Below are positions 1 through 8,431 of a stretch of DNA of 64,000 bases, one piece after another; position 1 is the first letter of the stretch; every line of letters starts with the position of its first letter. The notes beneath the pieces were generated by a model that did no database searches, was not told the DNA's origin, and was given only the letters and a program-made list of their open reading frames with translations. Origin of the DNA: Marmoricola sp. URHB0036 (GTDB lineage: Bacteria > Actinomycetota > Actinomycetes > Propionibacteriales > Nocardioidaceae). A program made the translations under genes and the position numbers. The stretch covers positions 477,046-541,045 of the forward strand of contig NZ_KE384490.1 of NCBI RefSeq assembly GCF_000426045.1, read 5' to 3'.

Positions 1-209
1 CGGCGAAGAAGGCGTCGACGGCCAAGAAGGCACCGGCCAAGAAGACCTCGGCTGCCAAGAAGTCGACGGCGAAGAAGGCGTCGACGGCCAAGAAGACGAC
101 GGCCAAGAAGACCTCGGCAGCGAAGAAGACGACGGCCAAGAAAGCACCGGCCAAGAAGGCGTCGACGGCCAAGAAGGCACCCGCGAAGAAGACCGCCAAG
201 AAGTCCTAG
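1..209 (+). CDS. hup: HU-like nucleoid protein, C-terminal Lys/Ala tail (5' end outside window)
   Basis: Only the last 68 codons are present. They read as tandem AKKA, AKKT and PAKK units with Ser, Thr and Pro between, ending in TAKKS and a TAG stop. Actinobacterial HU (HupB/Hlp) carries such a histone-H1-like tail behind its DNA-binding domain and compacts the nucleoid. Position supports this: hupB lies near cofC and the ddl-thiL-recG region in mycobacteria. The HU domain itself is not visible, so another Lys/Ala-rich protein cannot be excluded. The nucleotide sequence of the tail is internally repetitive and may vary in length between strains. Confidence 0.75.
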   Translation, partial: AKKASTAKKAPAKKTSAAKKSTAKKASTAKKTTAKKTSAAKKTTAKKAPAKKASTAKKAPAKKTAKKS

Positions 210-224
210 CGTCCTCCTCGCACG

Positions 225-259
225 AGAGCGGCGGTGACCCACACGGGTCCCGCCGCTCT
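225..259 (+). terminator. Intrinsic-type hairpin between convergent hup and cofC
   Basis: A 10-bp perfect stem (AGAGCGGCGG at 225-234 with CCGCCGCTCT at 250-259) is extended by GACCC/GGGTC around an ACAC loop, with one bulged base. On the + strand it is followed by TTTC. It lies 15 bases after the hup stop and touches the cofC stop, so it probably ends hup transcription. Confidence 0.7.
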
Positions 260-260
260 T

Positions 261-869
261 TCATGTCCCGGCCAGGGCGCGGACGGTGTGCGCACCGAAG
301 CCGAGTGCCTGCGCGGCCGCCAGGTCGTCCTCGGTGTCCACGTCCCGGCGCAACGAGACGAGCTCGGCGCGGACCGGTGCAGCACCCGAGTCCTCGTGGC
401 GACGGGCCGACCCGGCACCGAAGTGCGGGTCGAGATCGACGCCCGGGCCGGCCGCGAGCAGCGTCGTACCGGTGCCGGCCGCGTCGGCGACGAACCAGCG
501 GGGTGTCAGCCCGGCCGACAAGGCATCGGTCAGGTCCTCGGTACGCAGGCTGGGGAGGTCGGCGCACATGGCCGCCACCGCGACGTCGGGATCAGCGAGG
601 CGCACCCGTAGCGCCGCGTGGTGCAGGGCCCGGTTCAGGTCGCCCTGGCCCTCGTCGGGGAGGCGGCGTACGCCGTCGACCTCGAACCCGGGGTCATCGG
701 TGACGACGTGGACCTGGCCGACCACCGGGCTCCGCAGGGCCGCCGTGATCGCGTCGAGGGCGAACGCCCGCATCAGCGGCTCTCGGCCTCCGGCCCCGCT
801 GACCGCGAGCCGGGACTTGGCCAGTGACAGCGCCTTCACCGGCACCAGCAGGGCGAACGTGTGCGACAT
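261..869 (-). CDS. cofC: CofC/FbiD-type phosphoenolpyruvate (or 2-phospholactate) guanylyltransferase
   Basis: Predicted 202-aa nucleotidyltransferase of coenzyme F420 biosynthesis. It transfers GMP from GTP to phosphoenolpyruvate (actinobacterial FbiD) or 2-phospholactate (archaeal CofC). The sequence shows the family N-terminus with [13 protein letters not shown] (9-21), a metal/nucleotide motif CADLP (102-106), FGAGSARRH (150-158) and a terminal DVDTEDDL (176-183). The ATG at 869 follows a GAGAGG ribosome site; a longer open frame upstream is not used because it runs into plsC. It is transcribed away from plsC across a 79-bp spacer. Its presence implies F420-dependent enzymes elsewhere. 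The substrate choice is inferred from the lineage. Confidence 0.88.
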   Translation of the reverse strand: MSHTFALLVPVKALSLAKSRLAVSGAGGREPLMRAFALDAITAALRSPVVGQVHVVTDDPGFEVDGVRRLPDEGQGDLNRALHHAALRVRLADPDVAVAAMCADLPSLRTEDLTDALSAGLTPRWFVADAAGTGTTLLAAGPGVDLDPHFGAGSARRHEDSGAAPVRAELVSLRRDVDTEDDLAAAQALGFGAHTVRALAGT

Positions 870-948
870 CGTGTCGATCCTCTCAGGGGTCGAGGAGCCG
901 CTGAGCAGTAGGCTCGCGTGCGGGACGGGCGGAGAACGGGAGGCGTCG

Positions 949-1716
949 GTGGCGAAGGTCCGCAAGCTGCAGCAGAAGCGTGGCTGGGCGTGGTCGACGG
1001 TCGTCGTCATCGTGAAGCCGACGCTGCTGGCGGCGACCAGGCACGACTGGATCGACGGCGAGAAGATCCCGGCCACCGGCGGCTGCGTCGTCGCGGTCAA
1101 CCACATCAGCCACCTCGACCCGATGACGCTGGGCTGGTTCCTCTACGAGCACGGACGGCTGGTGCGCTACCTGGCCAAGGAGGCGCTCTGGCACACGCCG
1201 CTGCTCAAGCACATCGTCAAGGACGCGGGCCAGATCCCGGTGGCCCGGATGACCGATGGCGCGGCCAGCGCGTTCGACGCCGCGGTCGAGGCGATCCACG
1301 CAGGCGAGTGCATCGGCGTCTACCCCGAGGGCACCATCACCAAGGACCCCGACGGGTGGCCGATGCGCGGCAAGACCGGCGCGGCCCGGATCGCCCTGGC
1401 CACGGGGTGCCCGGTGATCCCGATCGGGCAGTGGGGGGCCCAGAACATCTTGCCGGCGTACTCCGTGAGACCGCACGTGATCCCGCGCAGGACGGCGCAC
1501 TACAAGGTCGGCGACCCCGTCGACCTCGACGACCTGCGTGGCAAGCCGCTCACCGAGGAGGTCCTGCGCGAGGCGACCGACCGGATCATGGCCGCCATCA
1601 CCCGGCTCGTGGAGGATCTCCGCGGCAGCACGGCTCCCGCCGTACGCTTCGACCCGAAGGGCTCGGGCGTGCACGAGATCGGCAACCCGAACAAGCGGAA
1701 GCGGGGGCAGGCATGA
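949..1716 (+). CDS. plsC: 1-acyl-sn-glycerol-3-phosphate acyltransferase (PlsC family)
   Basis: Predicted 255-aa membrane-associated acyltransferase that makes phosphatidate from lysophosphatidate. The catalytic NHISHLD motif (NHx4D type) is at 51-57 and the substrate-binding YPEGT motif at 125-129; a hydrophobic stretch lies near the N-terminus (about 15-28). The GTG start at 949 follows GGGAGG with five bases between. A TAGGCT -10-like hexamer at 909-914 may serve as promoter. Its ATGA overlap with gpsA, which makes glycerol-3-phosphate, suggests one phospholipid-precursor operon. Acyl specificity cannot be read from the sequence. Confidence 0.87.
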   Translation: MAKVRKLQQKRGWAWSTVVVIVKPTLLAATRHDWIDGEKIPATGGCVVAVNHISHLDPMTLGWFLYEHGRLVRYLAKEALWHTPLLKHIVKDAGQIPVARMTDGAASAFDAAVEAIHAGECIGVYPEGTITKDPDGWPMRGKTGAARIALATGCPVIPIGQWGAQNILPAYSVRPHVIPRRTAHYKVGDPVDLDDLRGKPLTEEVLREATDRIMAAITRLVEDLRGSTAPAVRFDPKGSGVHEIGNPNKRKRGQA

Positions 1717-2714
1717 CCAAGGTGGCGGTGTTCGGTGCCGGCTCGTGGGGTACGGCGTTCAGCCTCGTGCTCGCGGACGCCGGCCAGGACGTGACCATCT
1801 GGGGCCGCCGTCCCGAGGTCTGCGAGGCGATCAACGAGCGCCACGAGAACACCGAGTACTTCCCCGGGATCGAGCTGCCGCCCTCGGTACGCGCCACCCC
1901 GGACCCCGAGGAGGCGGCCGCGGGCGCCGAGTTCGTCGTACTCTCCGTGCCGTCGCAGAAGCTGCGCGAGAACCTCGGCCAGTGGACCGACGTGATGCCG
2001 GCCGACGCGGTCTTCGTCTCGCTGATGAAGGGCGTCGAGCTCGGCACCACCAAGCGGATGAGCGAGGTGATCCGCGAGGTCACCGGCGCCCCCGCCGAGC
2101 GCATCTGCGTGGTCAGCGGGCCCAACCTGGCTCGGGAGATCGCGCAGCGCGAGCCGGCTGCGAGCGTCGTCGCGTGCGAGGACGAGAACGTCGCGCGACG
2201 GCTGCAGGACCTGTGCCACTCCCAGGCCTTCCGCCCCTACCGCAGCACCGACGTGCTCGGCTGCGAGCTCGGCGGCGCCTACAAGAACGTCGTGGCTCTC
2301 TGTGTCGGCATGGCGATCGGGCTCGGTTTCGGCGACAACACGACCGCCTCCCTGATCACGCGCGGGCTCGCGGAGACGGCGCGGCTGGCGATGAAGCTCG
2401 GCGCCGACCCGCTGACGCTGATGGGGCTGGCCGGACTCGGTGACCTCGTCGCGACCTGTTCCTCGCCGCTGTCGCGCAACCGCACCTTCGGCGAGAACAT
2501 CGGCCGCGGCATGTCGACCGAGGAGATCATCGCCTCGACCCGGCAGGTGGCCGAGGGCGCCAAGTCGTGCGCCTCCCTCTACGACCTGGCCAGCAACAGC
2601 GGTGTGGACGCCCCGGTTGCGGAGCACGTCGCCGCGGTGGTCGCCGGCGAGATGAGCCCGCAGGACATGATGCACGCGTTCATCGCCCGCGACACCAAGC
2701 ACGAGCGCGAGTGA
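1713..2714 (+). CDS. gpsA: NAD(P)-dependent glycerol-3-phosphate dehydrogenase
   Basis: Predicted 333-aa cytosolic enzyme that reduces dihydroxyacetone phosphate to sn-glycerol-3-phosphate for phospholipid synthesis. The Rossmann motif GAGSWGT is at 8-14, SGPNLAREI at 135-143, and the catalytic lysine lies in GGAYKN (K191). The length is normal for the family. It starts inside the plsC stop (ATGA), so the two are probably translationally coupled. Its TGA directly abuts the TGA of the convergent sigma factor gene, leaving no room for a terminator. Confidence 0.95.
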   Translation: MTKVAVFGAGSWGTAFSLVLADAGQDVTIWGRRPEVCEAINERHENTEYFPGIELPPSVRATPDPEEAAAGAEFVVLSVPSQKLRENLGQWTDVMPADAVFVSLMKGVELGTTKRMSEVIREVTGAPAERICVVSGPNLAREIAQREPAASVVACEDENVARRLQDLCHSQAFRPYRSTDVLGCELGGAYKNVVALCVGMAIGLGFGDNTTASLITRGLAETARLAMKLGADPLTLMGLAGLGDLVATCSSPLSRNRTFGENIGRGMSTEEIIASTRQVAEGAKSCASLYDLASNSGVDAPVAEHVAAVVAGEMSPQDMMHAFIARDTKHERE

Positions 2715-3572
2715 TCAGACCAGCACCACCCGCTGGGGTGCCAGCACCTCCGGGTCAGCGAGCAGCTCGATCTCGGTGATCAGCCCGTCGACGACGGTGA
2801 AGCCGAAGGCGACCTTGGTCTCGCCGTGCAGCTGCCACGCCGCGCCGGAGGCGCCGTCGACGAGTGCCTCCTTGGCCGCCCGTGCCCGGCCCACGAACGT
2901 CTCGGCCACGGCCTGAGACCCGCTGACCAGCGCCTCGGACCCCATCTGCACGGCGGCCGCGTCGGCGCGTACGACGGCGCCCGGGTCGAGCAGCGCGAGC
3001 AGCTCCTCGAAGTCACCGTTGCGCGAGGCCTGCAGGAAGGCCCTGACCACCTCACGGTCGCCGTAGTCGGCCGGAGCGTTCGGCTGCTGCACGCGTCGCC
3101 GTGCCCGACTGGCCAGCTGACGAGTGGCTGCGGGGGAGCGGCCGATGATGGTGGCGATGTCGTCGAAGGGCACGGCGAACAGGTCGTGCAGCACGAAGGC
3201 GAGCCGCTCGGCCGGCGAGAGCGACCTGAGCACGACATGCAGGGCCTCCTCGACCGAGTCGGCGAGCTCGGCCTCGAGCTCCGGGTCGCTCTCGCTCGTG
3301 CCACCGACCACGCCGTCGTACACAACGGCCTCGGTGAGCTCGTCCTCGCGCTTGTTCGTCCGTGCCCGCAGCATGTCGAGGCAGACGCGACTCACCACGG
3401 TGGTCAGCCAGCCACCGAGGTTGTCGATGCCCTCGCTGCGGCGCAGTCGCAGCCAGGTCTCCTGCACGGCGTCGTCGGCCTCGTGCCCCGACCCCAGCAT
3501 CCGGTAGGCCACTGCACGCAGCCGCTCCCGGTGGGCCTCGAACTCCTCGACCAGCCGCTCGTCGTCGCTCAC
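2715..3572 (-). CDS. sigJ: SigJ/ECF41-like RNA polymerase sigma factor with C-terminal SnoaL-like domain
   Basis: Predicted 285-aa extracytoplasmic-function sigma factor. Sigma region 2 spans about 10-70 (YRMLGSGHEADDAVQE, then W..T..SR.CLD) and region 4 about 105-165 (SPAERLAFVLHDLF, then a helix-turn-helix with GRSPAATRQLASRARRR). A SnoaL/NTF2-like domain follows (about 175-285). In ECF41-type factors such a domain regulates activity in cis, instead of a separate anti-sigma. No anti-sigma gene or the oxidoreductase often found beside ECF41 is present here. The GTG start at 3572 has a GAGG nine bases upstream. Target genes are unknown; the name sigJ is by family resemblance. Confidence 0.85.
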   Translation of the reverse strand: MSDDERLVEEFEAHRERLRAVAYRMLGSGHEADDAVQETWLRLRRSEGIDNLGGWLTTVVSRVCLDMLRARTNKREDELTEAVVYDGVVGGTSESDPELEAELADSVEEALHVVLRSLSPAERLAFVLHDLFAVPFDDIATIIGRSPAATRQLASRARRRVQQPNAPADYGDREVVRAFLQASRNGDFEELLALLDPGAVVRADAAAVQMGSEALVSGSQAVAETFVGRARAAKEALVDGASGAAWQLHGETKVAFGFTVVDGLITEIELLADPEVLAPQRVVLV

Positions 3573-3633
3573 GGGTCACATCCTCGCGTCTCGTTCCGTC
3601 ATCTGGGTGACGATCCGGCCGGCGAGGTTGTGA

Positions 3634-3675
3634 CGTCATACGAAGTGGTCGCCATGGCGACCACGTCGTATGACG
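3634..3675. repeat. 42-bp palindromic repeat, copy A
   Basis: Inverted repeat centred between 3654 and 3655, with CGTCATACGA at the left end and TCGTATGACG at the right end. The arms pair over 21 bp with one mismatch (3644/3665); the match extends one more base on each side. The ten terminal bases on each side equal those of the copies at 23671 and 57891, while the 22-bp centre differs. It lies 7 bp behind the bglX stop and 62 bp upstream of sigJ. Confidence 0.85.
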
Positions 3676-3681
3676 TTGCGC

Positions 3682-6030
3682 TCAGTCGGTGACCTGGAAC
3701 GACTTGGTGAGGGTGGCCTGCGAGGAGTCGCCGGCGTAGAGGTCGATCTGGCCGGGCTCGACCACGAACTTCCCGTCGTTGTCGTAGAAGCCGAAGTCGG
3801 AGCGGTCGATGGTGAACCTGACGCGCTGCGACTGGCCCGGCTTCAGGGTGACCCGCTCGAAGCCGCGGAGGCGGCGTACGGGCTGGGAGAGGCTCGCGAC
3901 GGGGTCGTGCAGGTAGAGCTGTACGACGTCGTCGCCGGTCCTCTTCCCGGTGTTGGTCACCTTCACCGACGCGTGCACCCGACCGTCACGGTCGACCTTG
4001 GTGTGGTCGAGGCTCAGGTTGGTGACCGAGAACGTCGTGTAGCTGAGGCCGAACCCGAACGGGTACAGCGGGTCGCACGAGCGCAGGTCGCGGTAGCGCG
4101 AGTTGTACTTCTGCGTGACGTCGCACGGCCGTCCGGTGGGCTCGTGGTTGTAGTAGATCGGCACCTGGCCGAGCCGCTGCGGGAACGAGACCGGCAGCTT
4201 GCCGCCCGGGTCGGTCTTGCCGAACACGACGTCTGCGACCGCGTTGCCGGCCTCGATGCCGGGGAACCACGCCTCGAGGATGGCCGGCGAGGAAGCGGCG
4301 ACGTTCGACAGCGTGAGCGGCCGACCGTTGAACAGGACCACCACGAACGGCTTGCCGGTCTTGGCGATCGCGTCGATCAGCTCCTGCTGCTGGCCCGGCA
4401 GGTCGATGTTCGAGCGGGAGGTCGCCTCACCGCTCATCTCGCGGGACTCACCGAGCGCGAGCACGACCTGGTCGGCCGCCTTGGCCTTGGCGATGGCGTC
4501 GGCGAAGCCGTCGGTGGGCGAGCACTCGCTCTCAGGCGTGTTCTGCGGCGGCTCGAGGTTGTCGATCTTGCAGCCCTGGCTGTACGTCGCGCTCGGCGAC
4601 TGGGCCTTGATGCCCTGGAAGACGCTCACGGCGTCGGTGTCCTCGCCCTTGCCCTTGCCCCACCACGGACCGAGCATGTCGTGCTGGTCGTCGCCGAGCG
4701 GGCCGATCACCGCGGTCTTCTTCGTGGGGTCGAGCGGCAATGTCGGGTTGGCGCCGCTCTTGTCGTTCTTCAGCAGCACCATCGAGCGCGACGCGGCGGT
4801 GCGGGCGGCCTTGCGGTCGGCGGCCGTCACGAACGACTTCGGGTCGGTGGCCTTGGCCTGGTCGACGTAGGGGTGGTCGAACAGGCCGGCGCGGAACTTG
4901 ACCCGCAGTATCCGGCGTACGGCGTCGTCGAGCCGGCTCATGGTGATCTTCTTCTGCGCCAGCAGCTGCACGCCGTTGTCGCGGATGTGGGTGCTGACCA
5001 TCTCGGAGTCGGTGCCGGCCATCAGTGAGTTGGCACCGGCCTCGGCGCCGTCGGCCGCGGTCCCGTGGCCGCACGGGGCGGGGGTCCCGTCGGGGTTCGT
5101 CTGGGGGCAGGCCCGTGTCTCGGAGACGGCCGTGTAGTCGCTCTCGATGAAGCCGTCGAAGCCCCACTCCTTCTTGAGGATGTTGGTCTCGGTGTCCTTG
5201 TTGGCGCAGCCGGGGACACCGTTGAGGGCGTTGAAGGAGCACATCACCGTGTCGGACCCGGCATCCACCGCGGCCTTGAACGGCGGCAGGTAGAGGTTGC
5301 GCAGCGTCGACTCGGACATGTCGGTGGTGTTGTAGTCGCGACCGCCCTCCGCGGCGCCGTACCCGACGAAGTGCTTGACCGAGGTGACCGTCTTGTTCTT
5401 CGCGGCGTAGTCGATGCCCTGGGCGCCGTGCACCCGGGCGGCTGCCATGGCCGAGCCGAGGTACGGGTCCTCACCGTTGCCCTCGACGATGCGGCCCCAG
5501 CGCGGCTCGTGGGAGACGTCGACCATCGGGCTGTAGATCTGCTTGATGCCGACCGTCGCCGACTCCCGAGCGCCGATCGAGGCGTCGGTGCGCGCCACGT
5601 CGGGGTCGAACGAGCTGGCCGCGCCGAGCGGCACCGGGAAGATCGTGCGGTAGCCGTGGATGGTGTCGTAGGCGAACAGGATCGGGATGTGCAGCCGCGA
5701 CTTCTCCACCGCGAGGTGCTGGAAGTGGTTGATCTTGGCGGGGTCGGTCAACGAGAAGACCCCACCGACGCCCGCCTTGGCGTCGGCGTCGGTGATCTGG
5801 CCGTCGGAGAGCAGCTGGACCTGCTGGAGCTTCTCCTTGGTCGTCATCTTGTCGACCAGGGCGTTGATCTTCTTCTCGATCGCGGAGTCGGGGGTGACGC
5901 GCGTGGCGGTCAGCGTCGCCTTGGCGGCACTGTCGGTGTCGGCGAGGTGGGTGCCGACCACGCTGCTGGCGACGACCGCCGTGGCCAGCGTGGCGCCGGC
6001 GATGGTGGTGATGCGGGTGACTCGCTTCAT
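3682..6030 (-). CDS. bglX: Exported beta-glucosidase, glycoside hydrolase family 3 (BglX-like)
   Basis: Predicted 782-aa secreted hydrolase that removes beta-linked glucose from oligosaccharides. A signal peptide covers about 1-30 (MKRVTR then a hydrophobic core). The GH3 N-terminal barrel contains EPRWGR (175-180), KHF (219-221) and the nucleophile aspartate in ESDYT (D298). The C-terminal alpha/beta domain carries GESREMSGEA, and a fibronectin-III-like domain ends the protein (GFGLSYTTF onward). The ATG at 6030 follows GGAGGA. It stands alone, with no transporter or regulator next to it. Exact substrate is not readable from sequence. Confidence 0.9.
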   Translation of the reverse strand: MKRVTRITTIAGATLATAVVASSVVGTHLADTDSAAKATLTATRVTPDSAIEKKINALVDKMTTKEKLQQVQLLSDGQITDADAKAGVGGVFSLTDPAKINHFQHLAVEKSRLHIPILFAYDTIHGYRTIFPVPLGAASSFDPDVARTDASIGARESATVGIKQIYSPMVDVSHEPRWGRIVEGNGEDPYLGSAMAAARVHGAQGIDYAAKNKTVTSVKHFVGYGAAEGGRDYNTTDMSESTLRNLYLPPFKAAVDAGSDTVMCSFNALNGVPGCANKDTETNILKKEWGFDGFIESDYTAVSETRACPQTNPDGTPAPCGHGTAADGAEAGANSLMAGTDSEMVSTHIRDNGVQLLAQKKITMSRLDDAVRRILRVKFRAGLFDHPYVDQAKATDPKSFVTAADRKAARTAASRSMVLLKNDKSGANPTLPLDPTKKTAVIGPLGDDQHDMLGPWWGKGKGEDTDAVSVFQGIKAQSPSATYSQGCKIDNLEPPQNTPESECSPTDGFADAIAKAKAADQVVLALGESREMSGEATSRSNIDLPGQQQELIDAIAKTGKPFVVVLFNGRPLTLSNVAASSPAILEAWFPGIEAGNAVADVVFGKTDPGGKLPVSFPQRLGQVPIYYNHEPTGRPCDVTQKYNSRYRDLRSCDPLYPFGFGLSYTTFSVTNLSLDHTKVDRDGRVHASVKVTNTGKRTGDDVVQLYLHDPVASLSQPVRRLRGFERVTLKPGQSQRVRFTIDRSDFGFYDNDGKFVVEPGQIDLYAGDSSQATLTKSFQVTD

Positions 6031-6188
6031 CGGGGTTCCTCCCGGGGTACGTCCCGAGCCGCGCCGCATCGTGCAAGCACGACAACCCTGCTGGTGACTG
6101 ACGCCACACGGGGGCTGCCTCGATCTTGTCCCAGGCTTCGCCGTCAGCGGTGGAGCACACGCCGAGGCGTGCCCGATGGGGCGAACGG

Positions 6189-7241
6189 TCAGGCGGTGCC
6201 GGCGTCGAGAGCCTGGACGAGGTCCTCCCAGAGGTCCTCGACGTCCTCGATGCCGACCGAGAGCCGGATCAGTCCGTCGGGGATGGTGGCGGGCTCGCTC
6301 TTCCACCTCCGGCGACGCTCGAGCGTGGACTCGACGCCGCCGAGCGAGGTGGCGTAGACCCAGAGCCGGGTGGAGTGCTGGACGAGGTCGGCGATCCCGC
6401 CGTCGGGCAGCACGATCGAGATCATGCCGCCGAAGCCGGGGTAGCGGACCTCGGTGACGTCGGGGCGTTCCCGCAACCGTCGTACGAGCTCGGCGGCGTT
6501 GGACTGACAACGCTCCATCCGCAGCGGGAGCGTGCGCAGGCCACGCAGCGCGAGCCACGCCTCGAATGCTCCGGGGATGGCGCCGACGAGGTCGCGTCGT
6601 CCCTTGAGCACGCCGTACAGCTGCTCGTCGCGGGTGACGATCGCACCCATCAGCAGGTCGGCGTGGCCGCCGATGAACTTGGTCGCCGAGTGCACGACCA
6701 GGTCGACGTCCCACTCGAGCGGCTGCTGGAGGACCGGGGTGGCGAAGGTGTTGTCGACGACGACGTACGCCCCGGCGTCGTGCGCCGCCTTGGTGATCGT
6801 GGGAATGTCGGCCAGCTCCATGGCGGGGTTGGTCGGCGACTCGATCCACACCAGCGACGCGTCCTCGCAGGCGGCGACCACCGCATCGGTGTCCTCGATG
6901 TCGACGAGGTGGGAGGTGATGCGCCCTCGGGCCTCGAGGTCGGCCAGCTGGCCGAGCGAACCGTTGTAGGCGTGCCGGGGAGCGACCACCTTCTCGCCGT
7001 TGGCGACGAGGTCGAGGATGGTCGAGACGGCGGCCAGCCCGCTGGCGAAGCTGAGGCACCGGCCACCCTCGAGCTCGCCGAGTGCCTCCTCGAACGCCCG
7101 CCAGGTGGGGTTGTCGTAGCGGCCGTACTCCAGGTCACCGCCGGCGACGTACGTCGCGGCCATCGTGATGGGCGTGTTCAGCGGCTGGTCGGGCTCGTGC
7201 GGCGGACGGCCGGAGTGGACGGCGCGGGTGGCGGGACGCAT
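6189..7241 (-). CDS. PLP-dependent cystathionine gamma-lyase/synthase family enzyme
   Basis: Predicted 350-aa Cys/Met-metabolism enzyme using pyridoxal phosphate. YGRYDNPT (39-46), SFASGLAA (64-71), the cofactor-binding DNTF (163-166) and the Schiff-base lysine in HSATKF (K188) are all visible. Family members either split cystathionine to cysteine or build it from O-acyl-homoserine; sequence alone does not settle which, though the GRYDNPTW form is common in actinobacterial gamma-lyases. It diverges from ddl. The ATG at 7241 has no ribosome site, and a TACGCT hexamer lies six bases upstream, which suggests a leaderless message. Confidence 0.85.
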   Translation of the reverse strand: MRPATRAVHSGRPPHEPDQPLNTPITMAATYVAGGDLEYGRYDNPTWRAFEEALGELEGGRCLSFASGLAAVSTILDLVANGEKVVAPRHAYNGSLGQLADLEARGRITSHLVDIEDTDAVVAACEDASLVWIESPTNPAMELADIPTITKAAHDAGAYVVVDNTFATPVLQQPLEWDVDLVVHSATKFIGGHADLLMGAIVTRDEQLYGVLKGRRDLVGAIPGAFEAWLALRGLRTLPLRMERCQSNAAELVRRLRERPDVTEVRYPGFGGMISIVLPDGGIADLVQHSTRLWVYATSLGGVESTLERRRRWKSEPATIPDGLIRLSVGIEDVEDLWEDLVQALDAGTA

Positions 7242-7247
7242 GGCGCC

Positions 7248-7253
7248 AGCGTA
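7248..7253 (-). promoter_or_regulatory. Candidate -10 element of a leaderless promoter (PLP enzyme gene)
   Basis: TACGCT on the minus strand, fitting TAnnnT, ends six bases before the ATG at 7241. That places transcription start at or next to the start codon. No clear -35 was seen. Confidence 0.4.
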
Positions 7254-7296
7254 GATAGTCGTGCGCGTGCACCCCGGCGCGGCCCAGAGGCGCCGG

Positions 7297-7302
7297 TAGG
7301 GT
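7297..7302 (+). promoter_or_regulatory. Candidate -10 element of a leaderless promoter (ddl)
   Basis: TAGGGT ends seven bases before the GTG at 7310, and no ribosome binding site lies between. It faces the similar element of the divergent gene 44 bp away. Confidence 0.4.
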
Positions 7303-7309
7303 CGCTCGC

Positions 7310-8422
7310 GTGAGCAGCCCCTCGGACCCTGGCCGCAAGCCCCGTGTCGCCGTCGTGTTCGGTGGCCGCTCCAGCGAGCACTCGATCTCCTGCATCTCCG
7401 CCGGCAGCGTGATCGCAGCGCTCGACCCGGAGAAGTACGACGTGGTGCCGGTCGGGATCGCCCCCGACGGCCGCTGGGTGCTGGAGCCGGTCGACGAGGG
7501 CCAGCTCGCGCTCGGCCCGGCGGGCGAGCTGCCCTCGGTGACGGGGAAGACCGAGGTCGCGCTCACACCCGGCCAGGGGCTGGTGGTCACCGACCCCGGG
7601 GACGTGCCCAACGTCCTCGGCGAGGTTGACGTCGTCTTCCCGGTCATGCACGGGCCGTGGGGCCAGGACGGCACCCTGCAGGGGCTGCTGGAGATGGCCG
7701 ACGTGCGGTACGTCGGGGCGGGAGTGCTCTCGAGCGCCGTCGGCACCGACAAGCACTTCATGAAGCAGCTGTTCATGGCCGCCGGACTGCCGGTGCTGCC
7801 CTACGTGCTGGTCCGCCCCCGCCAGTGGGAACGCGACCCAGCGGCCATCCGCGAGGCGGTGGAGGCCCTCGACTACCCGGTGTTCGTGAAGCCGGCGCGA
7901 GCCGGATCGAGCTTCGGGATCAGCCGCGTCGACGACGCCTCCCAGCTCGACGAGGCCATCGAGGAGGCGCGGCGCTACGACCCGAAGGTGCTCGTCGAGT
8001 CGGCGGCCACCAACGCCCGCGAGGTCGAGATCGGGGTCCTGCAGGGACTCGACGGCGGTGTCCCGGAGGTGAGTGCGATCGCCGAGATCACCGTTGCTCC
8101 CGAGCACTCGTTCTACGACTTCGAGGCGAAGTACCTCGAGCAGAGCTACCGCATCCCTGCCTCGCTCAACGAGGACATCGTCGAGCAGGTGCACGACCTC
8201 GCCGTACGCGCCTTCGAGGCACTCGACGTCGAGGGCCTCGCACGCGTCGACTTCTTCGTGCTGCCGGACAACCGGGTGCTGGTCAACGAGGTCGAGACCA
8301 TGCCCGGCTTCACTGCGACCTCGATGTTCCCGCTGCTGTGGCAGGAGTCCGGGCTCAGCTATCCCGCCCTGATCGAGCGCCTCGTGCAGCTCGCCCTGGA
8401 CCGCGAGACCGGGTTGCGCTGA
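7310..8422 (+). CDS. ddl: D-alanine--D-alanine ligase
   Basis: Predicted 370-aa cytosolic ATP-grasp enzyme that joins two D-alanines for peptidoglycan precursors. Visible are the N-terminal FGGRSSEHSIS (17-27), MHGPWGQDG (113-121), the ATP-binding lysine in VFVKPARAGSSFG (191-203), and the metal-binding C-terminal NEVETMPGFT. The start is GTG, probably translated from a leaderless message. In many actinobacteria ddl sits in this gpsA-ddl-DUF3515-thiL order, as here, although the two following genes are on the other strand. Confidence 0.95.
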   Translation: MSSPSDPGRKPRVAVVFGGRSSEHSISCISAGSVIAALDPEKYDVVPVGIAPDGRWVLEPVDEGQLALGPAGELPSVTGKTEVALTPGQGLVVTDPGDVPNVLGEVDVVFPVMHGPWGQDGTLQGLLEMADVRYVGAGVLSSAVGTDKHFMKQLFMAAGLPVLPYVLVRPRQWERDPAAIREAVEALDYPVFVKPARAGSSFGISRVDDASQLDEAIEEARRYDPKVLVESAATNAREVEIGVLQGLDGGVPEVSAIAEITVAPEHSFYDFEAKYLEQSYRIPASLNEDIVEQVHDLAVRAFEALDVEGLARVDFFVLPDNRVLVNEVETMPGFTATSMFPLLWQESGLSYPALIERLVQLALDRETGLR

Positions 8423-8431
8423 GCGGCTCGC

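Noticed and set aside
1-209. Tandem AAGAAGGC-type DNA repeat as a mobile or structural repeat
   Set aside because: The periodicity follows the Lys-Lys-Ala codons of the HU tail and needs no other explanation.
6158-6171. CACGCC/GGCGTG hairpin behind the PLP enzyme gene
   Set aside because: Only six base pairs with a two-base loop and no U-run; too weak to call a terminator.
3682-7059. A 1125-codon open frame on the minus strand covering bglX and most of the PLP enzyme gene
   Set aside because: Only the bglX part is a protein; the first 343 codons are out of frame with the PLP enzyme and show the Arg/Pro/Ala bias of a GC-rich shadow frame.
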